In this document: positions 27,348-36,791 of the stretch, in pieces
How the letters are laid out: each line of letters starts with the position of its first letter
Numbering within the stretch: the stretch's first letter is position 1
Source: Conexibacter arvalis
GTDB lineage: Bacteria > Actinomycetota > Thermoleophilia > Solirubrobacterales > Solirubrobacteraceae
Reading direction: 5' to 3'
DNA length: 64,000 nt
NCBI RefSeq assembly: GCF_014199525.1
Contig: NZ_JACHNU010000001.1
Location: forward strand, 682,001 to 746,000
Notes under the pieces: model-generated
The model's input: the letters and a program-made list of their open reading frames with translations, nothing else
What the model was told of the DNA's origin: nothing
Databases searched by the model: none
Made by a program: the position numbers and the translations under genes

Positions 27348-29111
27348 GTGCTCGACCCGCGGATCTACCGCGCCGCCTTCCTGCCCGTCATCTTCGCGCT
27401 CGTGCTCGTCGGCTTCTCGCTGCGCGACCAGCCGCCCGGCGCGACGACGACGCTCGCACCCGACGCCTTCGACGGCGAGGTCGCCTTGACGCAGCTCGAC
27501 GCGCTCGCGGCGGCGGCGCCGAACCGCGAGCCGGGCTCGCCCGGAGACCGGCTCGTCGCCGAGCGCGTGCGCGAGGGGCTGGAGGGGATCGGCTTCAGAG
27601 TCAGAACGCGCCGCTTCGGCGCCGCGACCGTCGACGGCACGCGCCAGGTCGCCTCCGTCTACGGCGAGCGGACCGGCTTCTCGAGCGAGCGCGTCCTCGT
27701 CGTCGCCCAGCGCGACGCCGTCGGGAGCGGCGCGCGGGCGCAGCTCTCCGGCACGGCGGCGCTGCTGGAGCTGGCGCGCGTCGTCGGCTCGCGCACGCTC
27801 AACCGCACGCTCGTGCTGGCGTCGATCAGCGGCGGCCCCGCGGCGGCGCGCGACCTCGCCGAGCACCTCGGCGGGCCGGTCGACGCGGTGGTGGTGCTCG
27901 GCGACCTCGCCGGCGACGAGACGGTCAGACCGCTCGTCGTGCCGTGGGGCGACGGCCCGCGGACGGCGCCGCTGGAGCTGCGCCGCACGGTCGAGACGGC
28001 GCTCTCGGCCGAGGCCGGACTCGCCGCCGGCCGCGCTCAGCCGGCCACGCAGTTCGCCCGTCTCGCCTTCCCGCTGACGCTCGGTCTGCAGGGGCCGTTC
28101 GTCGGCGACGGGATCCCGGCGGTGCTGCTGTCGGCGAGCGGCGAGCGGCCGCCGGCCGCCGACCAGGAGGTCTCCGAGGAGCGGCTGGAGAGATTCGGCC
28201 GCGCGGTGCTGCGCACGATGAGCGCGCTCGACGGCGCGAGATCGATGCCGGAGGCCGAGGGCTACGTGCTGCTGGAGAGAAAGCTGCTGCCGGCGTGGCC
28301 GATCCGGCTGCTCGGCGCCGTCCTGCTGCTGCCGGTGCTGATCGCGACGATCGACGGCTTCGCGCGCGTCCGCCGCCGCCAGGAGCCGGTCGGCCGCTGG
28401 CTGCGATGGGTCGCCCTCTGCGCGCTGCCGTTCGTGCTCGGCGTGCTGCTGGTGGTCGCGCTGAAGCTGACGGGCCTGATCGGCGCCGCGCCGCCGGGGC
28501 CGGTCGCGGCCGACGCGATCCCGCTCGAGGGCGGCGGGCTCGCCGCGTTGGCGGCGGTCGTCGTCGTGATCGCGCTCGCCTGGTTCCTGCTGCGCCCCTA
28601 CCTCGGCCGGGTCGTCGGCGCGCCGCGCGACCCGAGCACCCCCGGCGCCGCCGCCGCCGTGATGATCGTGCTGTGCGCGGCGGCGGTCGTCGTCTGGATC
28701 GCCAACCCGTGGACGGCGCTGCTGCTCGTGCCGGCGCTCCACCTGTGGCTGCTGGCGATCGCGCCGGAGACGCGGCTCCATCCGCTCGCCGCGCTCGCGC
28801 TGTTCCTCGTCGGCCTCGTCCCGCCGCTGCTGATCGCGATCTCCTACCTCGGCCAGTTCGACGTCGGCCCGCTCGAGCTGGCGTGGACGGGGCTGCTGCT
28901 CGTCGCCGGCGGCGGGATCTCGCTGCCCGCCGCGCTGGGCTGGGCGGTCGTGCTCGGCTGCGCCGGCGCGGTGCTCGCGATCGGCATCCGGCAGGCGCTC
29001 GGCGAGCCGCCGCTGTCGGGCGGGCCGGGCGCGCCCCCGTCGGTCCGCGGCCCCCGCACCTACGCCGGGCCGGGATCGCTCGGCGGCACCGAGTCGGCGC
29101 TGCGCCGCTGA
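27348..29111 (+). CDS. M28-peptidase-like domain, apparently inactive, fused to a polytopic membrane domain
   Basis: A 587-residue protein. After a short N-terminal helix (about residues 9-25) an exposed domain follows the plan of M28 aminopeptidases, and then seven or eight membrane helices fill residues 315-560. The M28 metal ligands seem lost. Where the family has a His-x-Asp, this protein reads AQRDAV (residues 120-125); the Asp-rich segment before SG..ALLELARV reads GARAQLSG; and the catalytic Glu pair is replaced by SISGGPAA near 160. It may bind peptides or lipids rather than cut. GTG start at 27348 (GTG at 27346 is in another frame). Sortase follows 48 bases later. Confidence 0.7.
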   Translation: MLDPRIYRAAFLPVIFALVLVGFSLRDQPPGATTTLAPDAFDGEVALTQLDALAAAAPNREPGSPGDRLVAERVREGLEGIGFRVRTRRFGAATVDGTRQVASVYGERTGFSSERVLVVAQRDAVGSGARAQLSGTAALLELARVVGSRTLNRTLVLASISGGPAAARDLAEHLGGPVDAVVVLGDLAGDETVRPLVVPWGDGPRTAPLELRRTVETALSAEAGLAAGRAQPATQFARLAFPLTLGLQGPFVGDGIPAVLLSASGERPPAADQEVSEERLERFGRAVLRTMSALDGARSMPEAEGYVLLERKLLPAWPIRLLGAVLLLPVLIATIDGFARVRRRQEPVGRWLRWVALCALPFVLGVLLVVALKLTGLIGAAPPGPVAADAIPLEGGGLAALAAVVVVIALAWFLLRPYLGRVVGAPRDPSTPGAAAAVMIVLCAAAVVVWIANPWTALLLVPALHLWLLAIAPETRLHPLAALALFLVGLVPPLLIAISYLGQFDVGPLELAWTGLLLVAGGGISLPAALGWAVVLGCAGAVLAIGIRQALGEPPLSGGPGAPPSVRGPRTYAGPGSLGGTESALRR

Positions 29112-29159
29112 GGCGGCCGCGACGGCTCGCCGAACCCGGCCTCACGCAATACTTGGACG

Positions 29160-29855
29160 ATGCGACGAGCGCTGCGCGCCTTCTCCACCGTGCTGATCGT
29201 CGCAGGGGTCCTGCTGATCGCCGACGCGGGCGTGACGCTCGTCTGGCAGGAGCCGGTCTCGGCGCTGATGGCGTCGATGCAGCAGAGCAGGCTCTCCGAC
29301 GAGCTGGAGAGGATCGAGGAGAGAGCGCCGACGCCGGTCCAGAGACGGGTGCTGGCGAAGCTCGACAGCGACAGACGCCGGGTCGCCTTCCTCGCCCGCC
29401 TCGCCCGCCGCGACGCTCGCGACGGAGAGCCGTTCGGGCGGATCGAGATCCCCGAGATCGGCGTCGACGCCGTCGTCGTCCAGGGGACGAACGCCGACGA
29501 CCTCAGGAAGGGCCCCGGCCACTATCCCGAGACGACCTTCCCGGGCCTGAGAGGCACGGTCGCGATCGCCGGCCACCGCACCACCTACGGCGCGCCGTTC
29601 CGCGACGTCGACCAGCTCACCGGCGGCGAGGAGATCGTCGTCGAGATGCCGTACGCCCGCTTCGTCTACCGCGTCGAGAAGCAGCAGATCGTCACGCCCG
29701 ACGCGATCTGGGTGACGAGAGACGTCGGCTACGAGCGGCTCGTGCTGTCGGCGTGCCACCCGAAGTACAGCGCCGCGGAGCGGATCATCGTCTTCGCGCG
29801 GCTGGACTCGGTGCAGGAGCGCGGAGCGGCCGTCCAGGGCGCCGCGCGCGACTGA
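29160..29855 (+). CDS. Class E-like sortase
   Basis: A 231-residue sortase. One N-terminal membrane helix (about residues 8-27) leads to a coiled region and then the beta-barrel catalytic domain. The catalytic residues are His139 (AGHRTTYGAPF), Cys199 (LSACHP) and Arg208 (ERIIVF). Sortases join sorting-motif proteins to peptidoglycan. Tyr in place of the usual neighbour (TYGAPF) and the overall length resemble actinobacterial class E enzymes. No substrate with a sorting motif is recognised among the neighbouring genes. Confidence 0.88.
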   Translation: MRRALRAFSTVLIVAGVLLIADAGVTLVWQEPVSALMASMQQSRLSDELERIEERAPTPVQRRVLAKLDSDRRRVAFLARLARRDARDGEPFGRIEIPEIGVDAVVVQGTNADDLRKGPGHYPETTFPGLRGTVAIAGHRTTYGAPFRDVDQLTGGEEIVVEMPYARFVYRVEKQQIVTPDAIWVTRDVGYERLVLSACHPKYSAAERIIVFARLDSVQERGAAVQGAARD

Positions 29856-29947
29856 GCGCGGCCGCGCCCGGCACGCGGACGGCAGGACGCTCGGCCGGCC
29901 GCGTCTGGCCGGATGTCCAACCCTGCGAGATGTTCCTCATGCGCCAA

Positions 29948-30013
29948 CTGCCGGCTCCCGATAGGGACGGCAGGACGGGCATCCTGGCAGGCGCTCCGCT
30001 CCCGCGGGGCGCC
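29948..30013 (+). promoter_or_regulatory. Two adjacent stable hairpins before the FlgM-like gene
   Basis: Hairpin one (29948-29973) pairs CTGCCG with CGGCAG and TCCC with GGGA around a GATA loop, with a two-base bulge. Hairpin two (29990-30013) is a ten-pair stem (GGCGCTCCGC and its partner, one G-T pair) with loop TCCC. They lie in the 195-base gap between the sortase stop and the ATG at 30050. CCCGATAG at 29957-29964 also resembles a sigma-28 -10 element. Terminator, leader RNA or promoter are all possible. Confidence 0.35.
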
Positions 30014-30049
30014 GGAGTCGGCCGTGGCTGCCGCCGTGCCGGAGACTCG

Positions 30050-30262
30050 ATGGAACCCACCAGGACCGTGAAGATCAACGACTTGAGAACCCGCATCGCG
30101 CGGGCCGACTACGACGTGGACGTCGATGCCGTCGCCGAGGCGTTCGTGGCGAGGATGCTGGCCGTGCACAGAGCGCTCCGCCGCGCCGACGTGCGCGAGC
30201 TGCTCGGCGACCTATGCGACGAGCTCGGCGGCGGCGCCGCCGCTCAGAAGCCGTGCTCGTAG
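30050..30262 (+). CDS. FlgM-like anti-sigma factor
   Basis: A 70-residue protein with a FlgM-like core: [17 protein letters not shown] followed by [13 protein letters not shown], matching the family pattern of a short basic helix, a turn with Tyr-x-Val-Asp, and a helix that holds the flagellar sigma factor. FlgM is small and largely unfolded when free, which fits. The call is by pattern only. No flagellar gene is in the window. The gene converges on and overlaps the end of thiL by 19 bases. ATG at 30050 is the only good start. Confidence 0.55.
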   Translation: MEPTRTVKINDLRTRIARADYDVDVDAVAEAFVARMLAVHRALRRADVRELLGDLCDELGGGAAAQKPCS

Positions 30263-31233
30263 CCGCGCAGCCGCTCGCCGGCGGCGTCGGCTGACGCGTC
30301 GCCGCCGAGCTCCGCTCCGGGCGCTCCGCCGGCCGCCTCGACCGTCCCGATCCACGTGACCTCGGCGGCCGCCTCGACCGCGGCGCGCCGCGACGGCTCG
30401 ACGCAGAAGCACAGCTCGTAGTCCTCCCCGGCGGTCGCCGCGAAGGCGGCCGGCCGCTCGCCCAGCGCGCGCGCCACCGCGGCGACGCCGGGCGCGAGCG
30501 GGAGCCGCTCCAGCGCCAGCGACAGCCGCACGCCGCTGCGGCGCGCGAGGTGGTCGGCGTCGGTCGCAAGGCCGTCGGAGAGGTCGATCATCGCGCGCGC
30601 GCCGGCCGCGGCGAGCGCGCGACCCGCGGCGATCCGCGGCTGCGGCCGCAGGTGCCGGCGCGCGAGCGCGGCGTCGAGCTGCGGGTCGCCGGCGCCGGCG
30701 CGCCGCTCGAGCACGGCGAGGCCGGCCCCCGACGCGCCGAGCGCGCCGGTGACGCCGACGAGGTCGCCCGGGCGGGCGCCGTCGCGGCCGACGATCTCCT
30801 CCTCGCGGTCGGCCCAGCCGACGACGGTCACGCTCGCGACGAGGACCGGGCCGCGCGCGAGGTCGCCGCCGGCGATCGTCGTGCCGGTCGCGGACGCGAG
30901 CGCCTGCGCGGCGCCGAACAGCTCGTGCACGCCGGCCTCGTCGAGCCCGGGCGGCAGCACGAGCGCGATGTACGCCTCGCCGGCCTCGGCGCCCATCGCG
31001 GCCAGGTCGGAGAGCGCGCCGGCGAGCGCGCGGTGGCCGACGTCGGCGAGCGAGGCGAAGCCGTCGGGTCCGGCGTGACGGAAGTGGACGCCGTCGACCA
31101 TCGTGTCGACGGAGGTGACGGCGAACGGGCGCGCCCGCACGACCGCGGCGTCGTCGCCGATCCAGCGGACGACGCGCGCATGCTCATGGGTGAGGATCTC
31201 GCTCAGCGCGTCGATCAGCGCGAGCTCCCGCAT
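30244..31233 (-). CDS. thiL: Thiamine-monophosphate kinase
   Basis: A 329-residue ThiL that phosphorylates thiamine monophosphate to the active diphosphate. Family motifs are WIGDDAAVV near residue 24, [11 protein letters not shown]-like [11 protein letters not shown] near 41, [10 protein letters not shown] near 74, GGDLARG near 122 and [14 protein letters not shown] near 215. It overlaps the FlgM-like gene at its end and follows infA on the same strand with a 47-base gap. Confidence 0.92.
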   Translation of the reverse strand: MRELALIDALSEILTHEHARVVRWIGDDAAVVRARPFAVTSVDTMVDGVHFRHAGPDGFASLADVGHRALAGALSDLAAMGAEAGEAYIALVLPPGLDEAGVHELFGAAQALASATGTTIAGGDLARGPVLVASVTVVGWADREEEIVGRDGARPGDLVGVTGALGASGAGLAVLERRAGAGDPQLDAALARRHLRPQPRIAAGRALAAAGARAMIDLSDGLATDADHLARRSGVRLSLALERLPLAPGVAAVARALGERPAAFAATAGEDYELCFCVEPSRRAAVEAAAEVTWIGTVEAAGGAPGAELGGDASADAAGERLRGYEHGF

Positions 31234-31280
31234 CTCAACCCGCTCCGAGGCGGCTGATCGGGCCGCGCCCGGCCACCGGC

Positions 31281-31499
31281 TCAGCGGTGGCGATAGACGA
31301 TGCGCGCGCGATCGAGGTCGTACGGGGAGAGCTCGACGCGCACGCGGTCGCCCGGCAGGATGCGGATGCGGAAGCGGCGCATCTTGCCGGCCACGTGGCC
31401 GAGGACGAGATGCCCGTTGTCGAGTCTCACGCGGAACATGGCGTTCGGCAGGGCCTCGACGACCTCGCCTTCGAGCTCGACCTTTTCTTCCTTCGACAA
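31281..31499 (-). CDS. infA: Translation initiation factor IF-1
   Basis: A 72-residue single-OB-fold protein with the family pattern [29 protein letters not shown] and [19 protein letters not shown]-1 occupies the ribosomal A site during initiation. Usually infA lies near map, adk and rpmJ at the end of the ribosomal-protein operon; here it stands between a penicillin-binding protein gene and thiL, so it may be a moved or second copy. Confidence 0.95.
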   Translation of the reverse strand: MSKEEKVELEGEVVEALPNAMFRVRLDNGHLVLGHVAGKMRRFRIRILPGDRVRVELSPYDLDRARIVYRHR

Positions 31500-31607
31500 A
31501 CCGTGTCCTATCTGGCGTTGGGTTGGAGTGGGCGCGCGCAGACGCGAAACGCGCCCGCGCCCAGCCGCTAACGGTACCAGCCCCGTGCGGGCGCGGGGAG
31601 GGGTCGC

Positions 31608-33797
31608 TCAGCCGGTCGGCGCGCCGGCGCCGCCGCCCTCGGCGCCCGTGCCGCCGGCCCCGGCCGGCGTCTGTATCTCGGGCTCGCCCTGCGGCGGGCG
31701 GGCGTAGGCGCCGTCGTCGCCGCCGGTCGATCCGTCGGCGGCGGCGCCGTCGTAGCTGGCGCCGTCGTAGCCGGCCCCGTCGCTCGAGTCGCCGTCGGAG
31801 GAGTAGTCGTCGTCGCTGTCGCCTCTGCCCGTCGTGGCGTATCTGCCGAAGAACGACTGCGACTGGAACGCCGGCGCGTCGGGCCAGTCGGCGCCGCAGT
31901 AGTCGCCGCGGGCGGTCGACATGTAGGCGCCCCAGATCGGCGCGGGGAAGGTGCCGCCCTGGACCGACATCCCGTGGACGACCATTTCCTGCGGGGTTCT
32001 GTAGCCCATCCAGACGGCGGTCGACAGTCTCGGCGTGAAGCCGACGAACCACGCGTCCTTGATGTCGGAGGTGGTGCCGGTCTTGCCGCCGGCGGCGCAG
32101 CCGATCGAGGCGCTGCGGCCGGTGCCGCTGGTGATGTTGGCCTCCAGCACCTTGCGGGCCTCGGCCGCCTCGGCGGCGGAGAAGGTCCGCTTGCGCTTCT
32201 TGTACATCGCGTCGGCGATCTCGTCGACTCTGCCGTCGGGGTGCTTGACTCTGACGATCACGGTCGGCTTCATCCGCACGCCGCCGTTGGCGATCGTCCC
32301 GTACGCGTTGGCCATCTCCAGCACGGTGACGCCGTGTCTGAGGCCGCCAAGGGCCTCCGCCAGGAAGCCGTCGAGTCTCGACGTGACGCCCATGTCGTAG
32401 GCGGCCTGCCGCACCGCGTCGGGCCCGACGTCGACGGCGAGCTGCGCGTACACCGTGTTGTCGGAGGAGAGCGTCGCGGAGGTGAGGCTCATGTTGCCGC
32501 TGTAGCTGTTCCCGAACGTCTTGACGCTGTACGTCGGATCGCCGGAGTACCACCCGGCCTGCAGCGGTCTCGAGGCGTAATAGGTCGAGTCGGGGTCGAT
32601 GCCCTTGCGCAGCGCGGCCATCAGGACCATCGTCTTGAAGGTCGAGCCGGGCTGGCGCTTGGCGGAGGCGGCGTAGTTGTAGTTCGTGCCGCCGTCGCTG
32701 TCGTCGCCGTATCTGGCCGAGGAGGCCATCGCGAGGATGCGGCCGTTGGCGACGTCGGTCGTGACGATCGCGGCCGGCGGGTCGGCCGGGTCGTAGAGGA
32801 TTCTCGCGATCGCCGCGCGCGCCGCCTCCTGCTTCTTGAGGTCGATCGACGTGTAGACCTTCAGGCCGCCGGCGCGGACGACCTCGGGGCCGTAGCGTCT
32901 GATCAGCTGCTGTCTGACGTAGTCGAAGACGAACGGCTCCTTGCGCTGGCGGTAGTAGCCGTTCTGCTTGACGCCCAACGGCGCCTGCTGCGCCTCGGCG
33001 GCCTCGGCGGCGGTGATGTATCTCGCGTCGGCCATCGCCCGCAGCACGTCGCCGCGGCGGCGTCTCGCATCTCTCGGGTTGTCGAACGGGTTGTAGCTCG
33101 ACGGCGCCTGCGGCAGGCCGGCGAGCAGCGCCGCCTCCGACAGCGTCAGCTGCGACGCCTGCTTGTCGAAGAAGACGCGCGCCGCCGCCTGCACCCCGAT
33201 CGCCTCCTGGCCGCCGACCGTGCCGAACGGCACGTTGTTGAGGTAGGAGGTGAGGATCCAGTCCTTCGTGTGCTGCTTCTCCAGCTCGTCGGCGAGCTTC
33301 GCCTCGCGGATCTTGCGCGTCCACGACTTCTTGAATCTGTTCTCCGGGATGTAGAGGTTGCGCACCAGCTGCATCGTCAGCGTCGAGCCGCCCTGCGAGG
33401 CGCGGTCCTCGGTGACGTTCTTGACGGCGGCGCGCACGACGCCGACGTAGTCGACGCCGCTGTGCGAGTAGAAGCGGCGGTCCTCGATCGCGACCGTCGC
33501 GCGCTTCATCACGAGCGGGATCTGCCTGCTCTTGACCGGGGTCCGGAGGATGTCCCCGGCGATGAAGCCCAGGCGCGTGCCGTCGGAGGCGTAGACGGTC
33601 GAGACCGCGCCGGCCGGCTGCTCGCGCAGCGCCTCGATGTCGGGCGTGTCGTTGACGACGCTGACCACCCAGCTGGCGAAGGCGGCGCCGCCCGCGATCG
33701 CGGCGACGACCGTCAACGTGACGACCACGACGACGGCGCGCCGCAGCGGGCGTCCGTTCTTGCGCCTGCGGCGCTTCTGTCGCTCTCGACGGCTCAC
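31608..33797 (-). CDS. Class A penicillin-binding protein (transglycosylase/transpeptidase)
   Basis: A 729-residue bifunctional peptidoglycan synthase. A basic start ([12 protein letters not shown]) precedes one membrane helix (about residues 22-46). The glycosyltransferase domain has [10 protein letters not shown] and [13 protein letters not shown]; the transpeptidase domain has the Ser-x-x-Lys in PGSTFKT, SSDN for the Ser-x-Asn motif and KTGTT. The C-terminal tail is Asp/Ser/Gly/Tyr-rich with YDGA repeats, then Pro/Gly/Ala-rich, and is probably outside in the wall. Length and order fit the family. Confidence 0.94.
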   Translation of the reverse strand: MSRRERQKRRRRKNGRPLRRAVVVVVTLTVVAAIAGGAAFASWVVSVVNDTPDIEALREQPAGAVSTVYASDGTRLGFIAGDILRTPVKSRQIPLVMKRATVAIEDRRFYSHSGVDYVGVVRAAVKNVTEDRASQGGSTLTMQLVRNLYIPENRFKKSWTRKIREAKLADELEKQHTKDWILTSYLNNVPFGTVGGQEAIGVQAAARVFFDKQASQLTLSEAALLAGLPQAPSSYNPFDNPRDARRRRGDVLRAMADARYITAAEAAEAQQAPLGVKQNGYYRQRKEPFVFDYVRQQLIRRYGPEVVRAGGLKVYTSIDLKKQEAARAAIARILYDPADPPAAIVTTDVANGRILAMASSARYGDDSDGGTNYNYAASAKRQPGSTFKTMVLMAALRKGIDPDSTYYASRPLQAGWYSGDPTYSVKTFGNSYSGNMSLTSATLSSDNTVYAQLAVDVGPDAVRQAAYDMGVTSRLDGFLAEALGGLRHGVTVLEMANAYGTIANGGVRMKPTVIVRVKHPDGRVDEIADAMYKKRKRTFSAAEAAEARKVLEANITSGTGRSASIGCAAGGKTGTTSDIKDAWFVGFTPRLSTAVWMGYRTPQEMVVHGMSVQGGTFPAPIWGAYMSTARGDYCGADWPDAPAFQSQSFFGRYATTGRGDSDDDYSSDGDSSDGAGYDGASYDGAAADGSTGGDDGAYARPPQGEPEIQTPAGAGGTGAEGGGAGAPTG

Positions 33798-33899
33798 GGG
33801 GGCGAGGTTGGCGCGACGCCGCGTCCGGGCGGCGCCGATCGGAACAGCATAGCCAGCAGCTCCTTTCGGCCTGCCGGGGCGCGCTCCTGCCCGCGTCGG

Positions 33900-34718
33900 T
33901 CAGGTTGCGGCCAGCGGCGCGAGCAGACCGGCCTCGCGCAGCGCGCGCAGGGCGTCGGCGCGCAGCGCGGAGGCGTGCGCGGCCCGCTCGCGCGGCGGCA
34001 CCGTGCCGCGGGAGATCGTGTAGCGCACGCCGTCGGAGGCGATCGCGGCGACCCGCACGACCGGGCCGCCGTCGAGCCCCGTCAGCGCCGCGATCGCGCG
34101 ATCGGCGTCGGCCTCGAGCGGCAGCCACAGCTCGATCTCGAGCGCGACGAGCGGCTCGACGATCGTGTCGTTGCGCAGCACGCCGGAGGCGAGCCGCTCG
34201 TTGGGGATGAAGAGGCGATGGCCGTCGCCGCCGCGCACGACCGTGTAGTTGAGGCGGACGTCCTCGACCGTCCCGCTCTCGTCCTCGACGGTGACGGTGT
34301 CGCCGATCCGCAGCGGCTGCGCGATCGTCAGCATCACGCCGGCGACCAGGTTGGCGAGCGTCTGGCGGGCCGCGAAGCCGAGCACGGCCGCGAGCAGGGC
34401 GCTCGACGCCAGCACGGTCGTCGCCAGTCTGTTGAGCCCGTCGAACTGCGCGATCGCCGTCATCACGCCGAGCACGAGGATCACGAGCGTCACGAGCCGT
34501 CGCAGGAAGCGCATGCGCGTGTCGACCGCGGCCGTGAGGTCGTCGCGCATGACCGCCTCGGCGAGGCGCTGGCCGCGGTGCATGATCGCCCTGTCGACGA
34601 TCCACGCGACGACGACGGAGACGACGATCGCCAGCGCGGCGCCGATCTCCCTGTGCTCGTCGAGGAAGGTTCTGACCGTCGCCGCGACGAGCGTGCTGCC
34701 AACATCGGCGAGGAACAT
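33900..34718 (-). CDS. Small-conductance mechanosensitive channel (MscS family)
   Basis: A 272-residue protein with three membrane helices: near residues 27-45, 73-90 and 100-130. The last includes the pore-lining [17 protein letters not shown], then the beta domain with [25 protein letters not shown] (broken here by the family GxVxx pattern) and a C-terminal alpha/beta domain. Such channels release solutes when the cell swells. The ATG start at 34718 shares bases with the ATG of the divergent mannosyltransferase gene (CATG), so one of the two may really start further in. Confidence 0.88.
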   Translation of the reverse strand: MFLADVGSTLVAATVRTFLDEHREIGAALAIVVSVVVAWIVDRAIMHRGQRLAEAVMRDDLTAAVDTRMRFLRRLVTLVILVLGVMTAIAQFDGLNRLATTVLASSALLAAVLGFAARQTLANLVAGVMLTIAQPLRIGDTVTVEDESGTVEDVRLNYTVVRGGDGHRLFIPNERLASGVLRNDTIVEPLVALEIELWLPLEADADRAIAALTGLDGGPVVRVAAIASDGVRYTISRGTVPPRERAAHASALRADALRALREAGLLAPLAAT

Positions 34719-35976
34719 GAGACGCGAGCGTAGCGGCCCTCTGCTGGAAGCGTGGCGCCCGTTCTGGACCTCCCGCGCGGCGGTCTGGGCCGCCGGGCTC
34801 CTCGGCGTCCTGTGGCTCGGGCAGGCGCCCGGCAGCGAGCAGTACGACCCGGCCGGGGTGACGAGGCCGTTCTCGCCGTTCGTCGACCTGCTGCTCGCGC
34901 CGGCTGCGCGCTGGGACGCCGTCTGGTTCCTGTCGATCGCCGACAACGGCTACGGCGACACGGGCGACCACGCGAAGGCCGCCTTCTACCCGCTCTATCC
35001 GCTGCTGTCGAAGCTCGTCGGCTTCGTCGTCGGGTCGACCGCGATCGGCGCGCTGGTCGTCTCGCTCGCCTCCTTCTTCGCCGCGCTCGTACTGCTGCGC
35101 AAGCTCGCCGAGCTCGAGCTCGGCCCGCGCGACGGGCGCGTCGCGGTGCTGCTCGTCGCCTTCTTCCCGTCGGCCTTCTTCTTCTCCGGGATCTACTCGG
35201 AGTCGCTCTTCCTGCTGCTGTCGGTCGGGGCGCTGCTGGCGGCGCGCAACGACCGCTGGATGTGGGCCGGGATCGCCGGCGGCCTCGCCGCGCTGACGCG
35301 CAACAGCGGCGCCGTGCTGCTGCTCCCGCTGCTGCTGATCTACCTCTACGGGCCGCGCGGCGCGGACCCGCCGCAGGCCTCGCCGCGGCCGTGGTGGCGC
35401 CCGCGCCACGCGATCGGCCCGGACCTGCTGTGGCTGCTGCTGATCCCATGCGCGCTCGCCGGCTACCTCGCCTACATCGGCGTCGTGCTCGGCGACCCGT
35501 TCGCGCCCTTCCGCGCGCAGGAGCTGTGGGGCCGCCACCTGGTGCCGCTCGGCGGGATCTGGGAGGGGGCGCGGGCCGCCTGGCTGGGGCTGCGGCAGCT
35601 CGTCCACGGCAGCATGACGCCGAACTACTTCAGCGAGGCCGGCGGGGACCCGTTCGTCAACGCCGGGCAGAACCTGATGCTGTTCGGCTTCCTCGTCTTC
35701 GCGCTCGTCGCGGCGGTCGGCGCGCTGCGGCGGCTGCCGCTCGCCTACGGCGCCTACGCGCTCGTCGCGCTGGCGCTGACGCTCTCCTACCCGGTCGACG
35801 CCCAGCCGCTGATGTCGCTGCCCCGCTTCGTGCTCGTGCTCTTCCCGCTGCAGATGTGGCTGGCGCAATGGGTCGGCCGCCGCGGCGACGGCGGCGGCGA
35901 GCGGGCGGTCGCCGTCTGCGCCGTCCTGCTCGGCCTGCTGACGGCGCAGTTCGCCCGTTGGGGCTTTGTGGCATGA
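34717..35976 (+). CDS. PIG-V-like mannosyltransferase, polytopic membrane protein
   Basis: A 419-residue membrane protein with about nine to ten helices. The N-terminal loop has [15 protein letters not shown] and [11 protein letters not shown], a pattern of the PIG-V/GT76-like dolichol- or polyprenyl-phosphate mannose transferases, and a later segment has [19 protein letters not shown]. Such enzymes in actinobacteria add mannose to lipids or proteins outside the cell. The ATG at 34717 overlaps the start of mscS on the other strand. The acceptor is unknown. Confidence 0.75.
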   Translation: MRRERSGPLLEAWRPFWTSRAAVWAAGLLGVLWLGQAPGSEQYDPAGVTRPFSPFVDLLLAPAARWDAVWFLSIADNGYGDTGDHAKAAFYPLYPLLSKLVGFVVGSTAIGALVVSLASFFAALVLLRKLAELELGPRDGRVAVLLVAFFPSAFFFSGIYSESLFLLLSVGALLAARNDRWMWAGIAGGLAALTRNSGAVLLLPLLLIYLYGPRGADPPQASPRPWWRPRHAIGPDLLWLLLIPCALAGYLAYIGVVLGDPFAPFRAQELWGRHLVPLGGIWEGARAAWLGLRQLVHGSMTPNYFSEAGGDPFVNAGQNLMLFGFLVFALVAAVGALRRLPLAYGAYALVALALTLSYPVDAQPLMSLPRFVLVLFPLQMWLAQWVGRRGDGGGERAVAVCAVLLGLLTAQFARWGFVA

Positions 35977-36091
35977 GGGGCATCTGCGGCCGGTGGCCTT
36001 GGAGCCGCTCATGCCATTGGAAGAACTCGCCTGGCGGCTCGTTCTTCCGGGGGGCGCGCCAGGAATTCCGCGGCGTGGCACGATCACTGCC

Positions 36092-36781
36092 GTGAACGCT
36101 CCGAAGGCATACCTGCTCGACGCGCTCGGGACGCTGCTGGAGCTCGAGCCGCCGGTCGAGCCGCTGCGGCGCGAGCTGCGCGAGCGCTTCGGGCTGGAGC
36201 TGACCGCGGCCGAGGCCGGCGCCGCGATCAAGGCCGAGATCGCCTGGTACCGCGCGCACCACGACGAGGCCTCCGACCGCGTGCGGCTGACGACGCTGCG
36301 CCGCGACTCTGCGCTCGCGCTGCGGGCGGCGCTGCCGCCGGCCGGCGCCGAGCTGCCGGTCGAGCCGCTGACCGACGCGCTGCTGGCGTCGATCCGCTTC
36401 CGCCCCTATCCCGAGGTCCCGGAGGTGCTGGAGCGGGCGCGGGCGCGCGGGATCCGGCTGGTCGTCGTCAGCAACTGGGACGTCTCGCTCCACGACGCGC
36501 TGGAGGAGACCGGCTTGGCGCCGCTGCTCGACGGCGTCGTCACCTCGGCCGAGCTCGGCAGCGCCAAGCCCGACGGCGCGATCTTCGCCCGCGGGCTCGC
36601 GCTCGCGGGCGTCTCTGCGGCGGAGGCGCTGCACGTCGGCGACGACGTCGCCGCCGACGTCGAGGGTGCGCGCGCCGCCGGCGTCGACGTGCGGCTGGTC
36701 GTGCGCGACGGCGCGACGGCGCCGCCCGGGGTCGCCGCGATCGGCTCGCTGCGCGAGCTGCCGGGGATCGGCGCCGCGTAA
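36092..36781 (+). CDS. HAD-superfamily hydrolase
   Basis: A 229-residue haloacid-dehalogenase-like hydrolase. Motif I is LLDALGTL (Asp nucleophile, Leu at +2 as in some subfamilies), motif II is VVVSNWD, motif III Lys in GSAKPDG and motif [17 protein letters not shown] helical cap lies between motifs I and II. GTG at 36092 is used; an ATG at 35966 would overlap the previous gene. The likely role is phosphatase toward a small metabolite; the substrate is not readable. The CPBP gene follows after 10 bases. Confidence 0.82.
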   Translation: MNAPKAYLLDALGTLLELEPPVEPLRRELRERFGLELTAAEAGAAIKAEIAWYRAHHDEASDRVRLTTLRRDSALALRAALPPAGAELPVEPLTDALLASIRFRPYPEVPEVLERARARGIRLVVVSNWDVSLHDALEETGLAPLLDGVVTSAELGSAKPDGAIFARGLALAGVSAAEALHVGDDVAADVEGARAAGVDVRLVVRDGATAPPGVAAIGSLRELPGIGAA

Positions 36782-36791
36782 CCTGTCTGGC

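Noticed and set aside
29930-30049. Cyclic-di-GMP (GEMM) riboswitch before the FlgM-like gene
   Set aside because: The motility link made it worth testing, but the GEMM conserved elements (GCAAACC, GGGACGCAAAGCC) are absent.
30244-36231. A minus-strand open frame of 1995 codons spanning thiL, infA, PBP and MscS
   Set aside because: It is a GC-rich shadow. Only its last part (30244-31233) is real, as thiL; the rest is Arg/Ala-rich nonsense crossing other well-supported genes.
36092-36781. HAD protein called inactive because motif I is DALGT instead of DxDGT
   Set aside because: The nucleophile Asp is present and Leu at the second site is known in some HAD subfamilies, so loss of activity is not shown.
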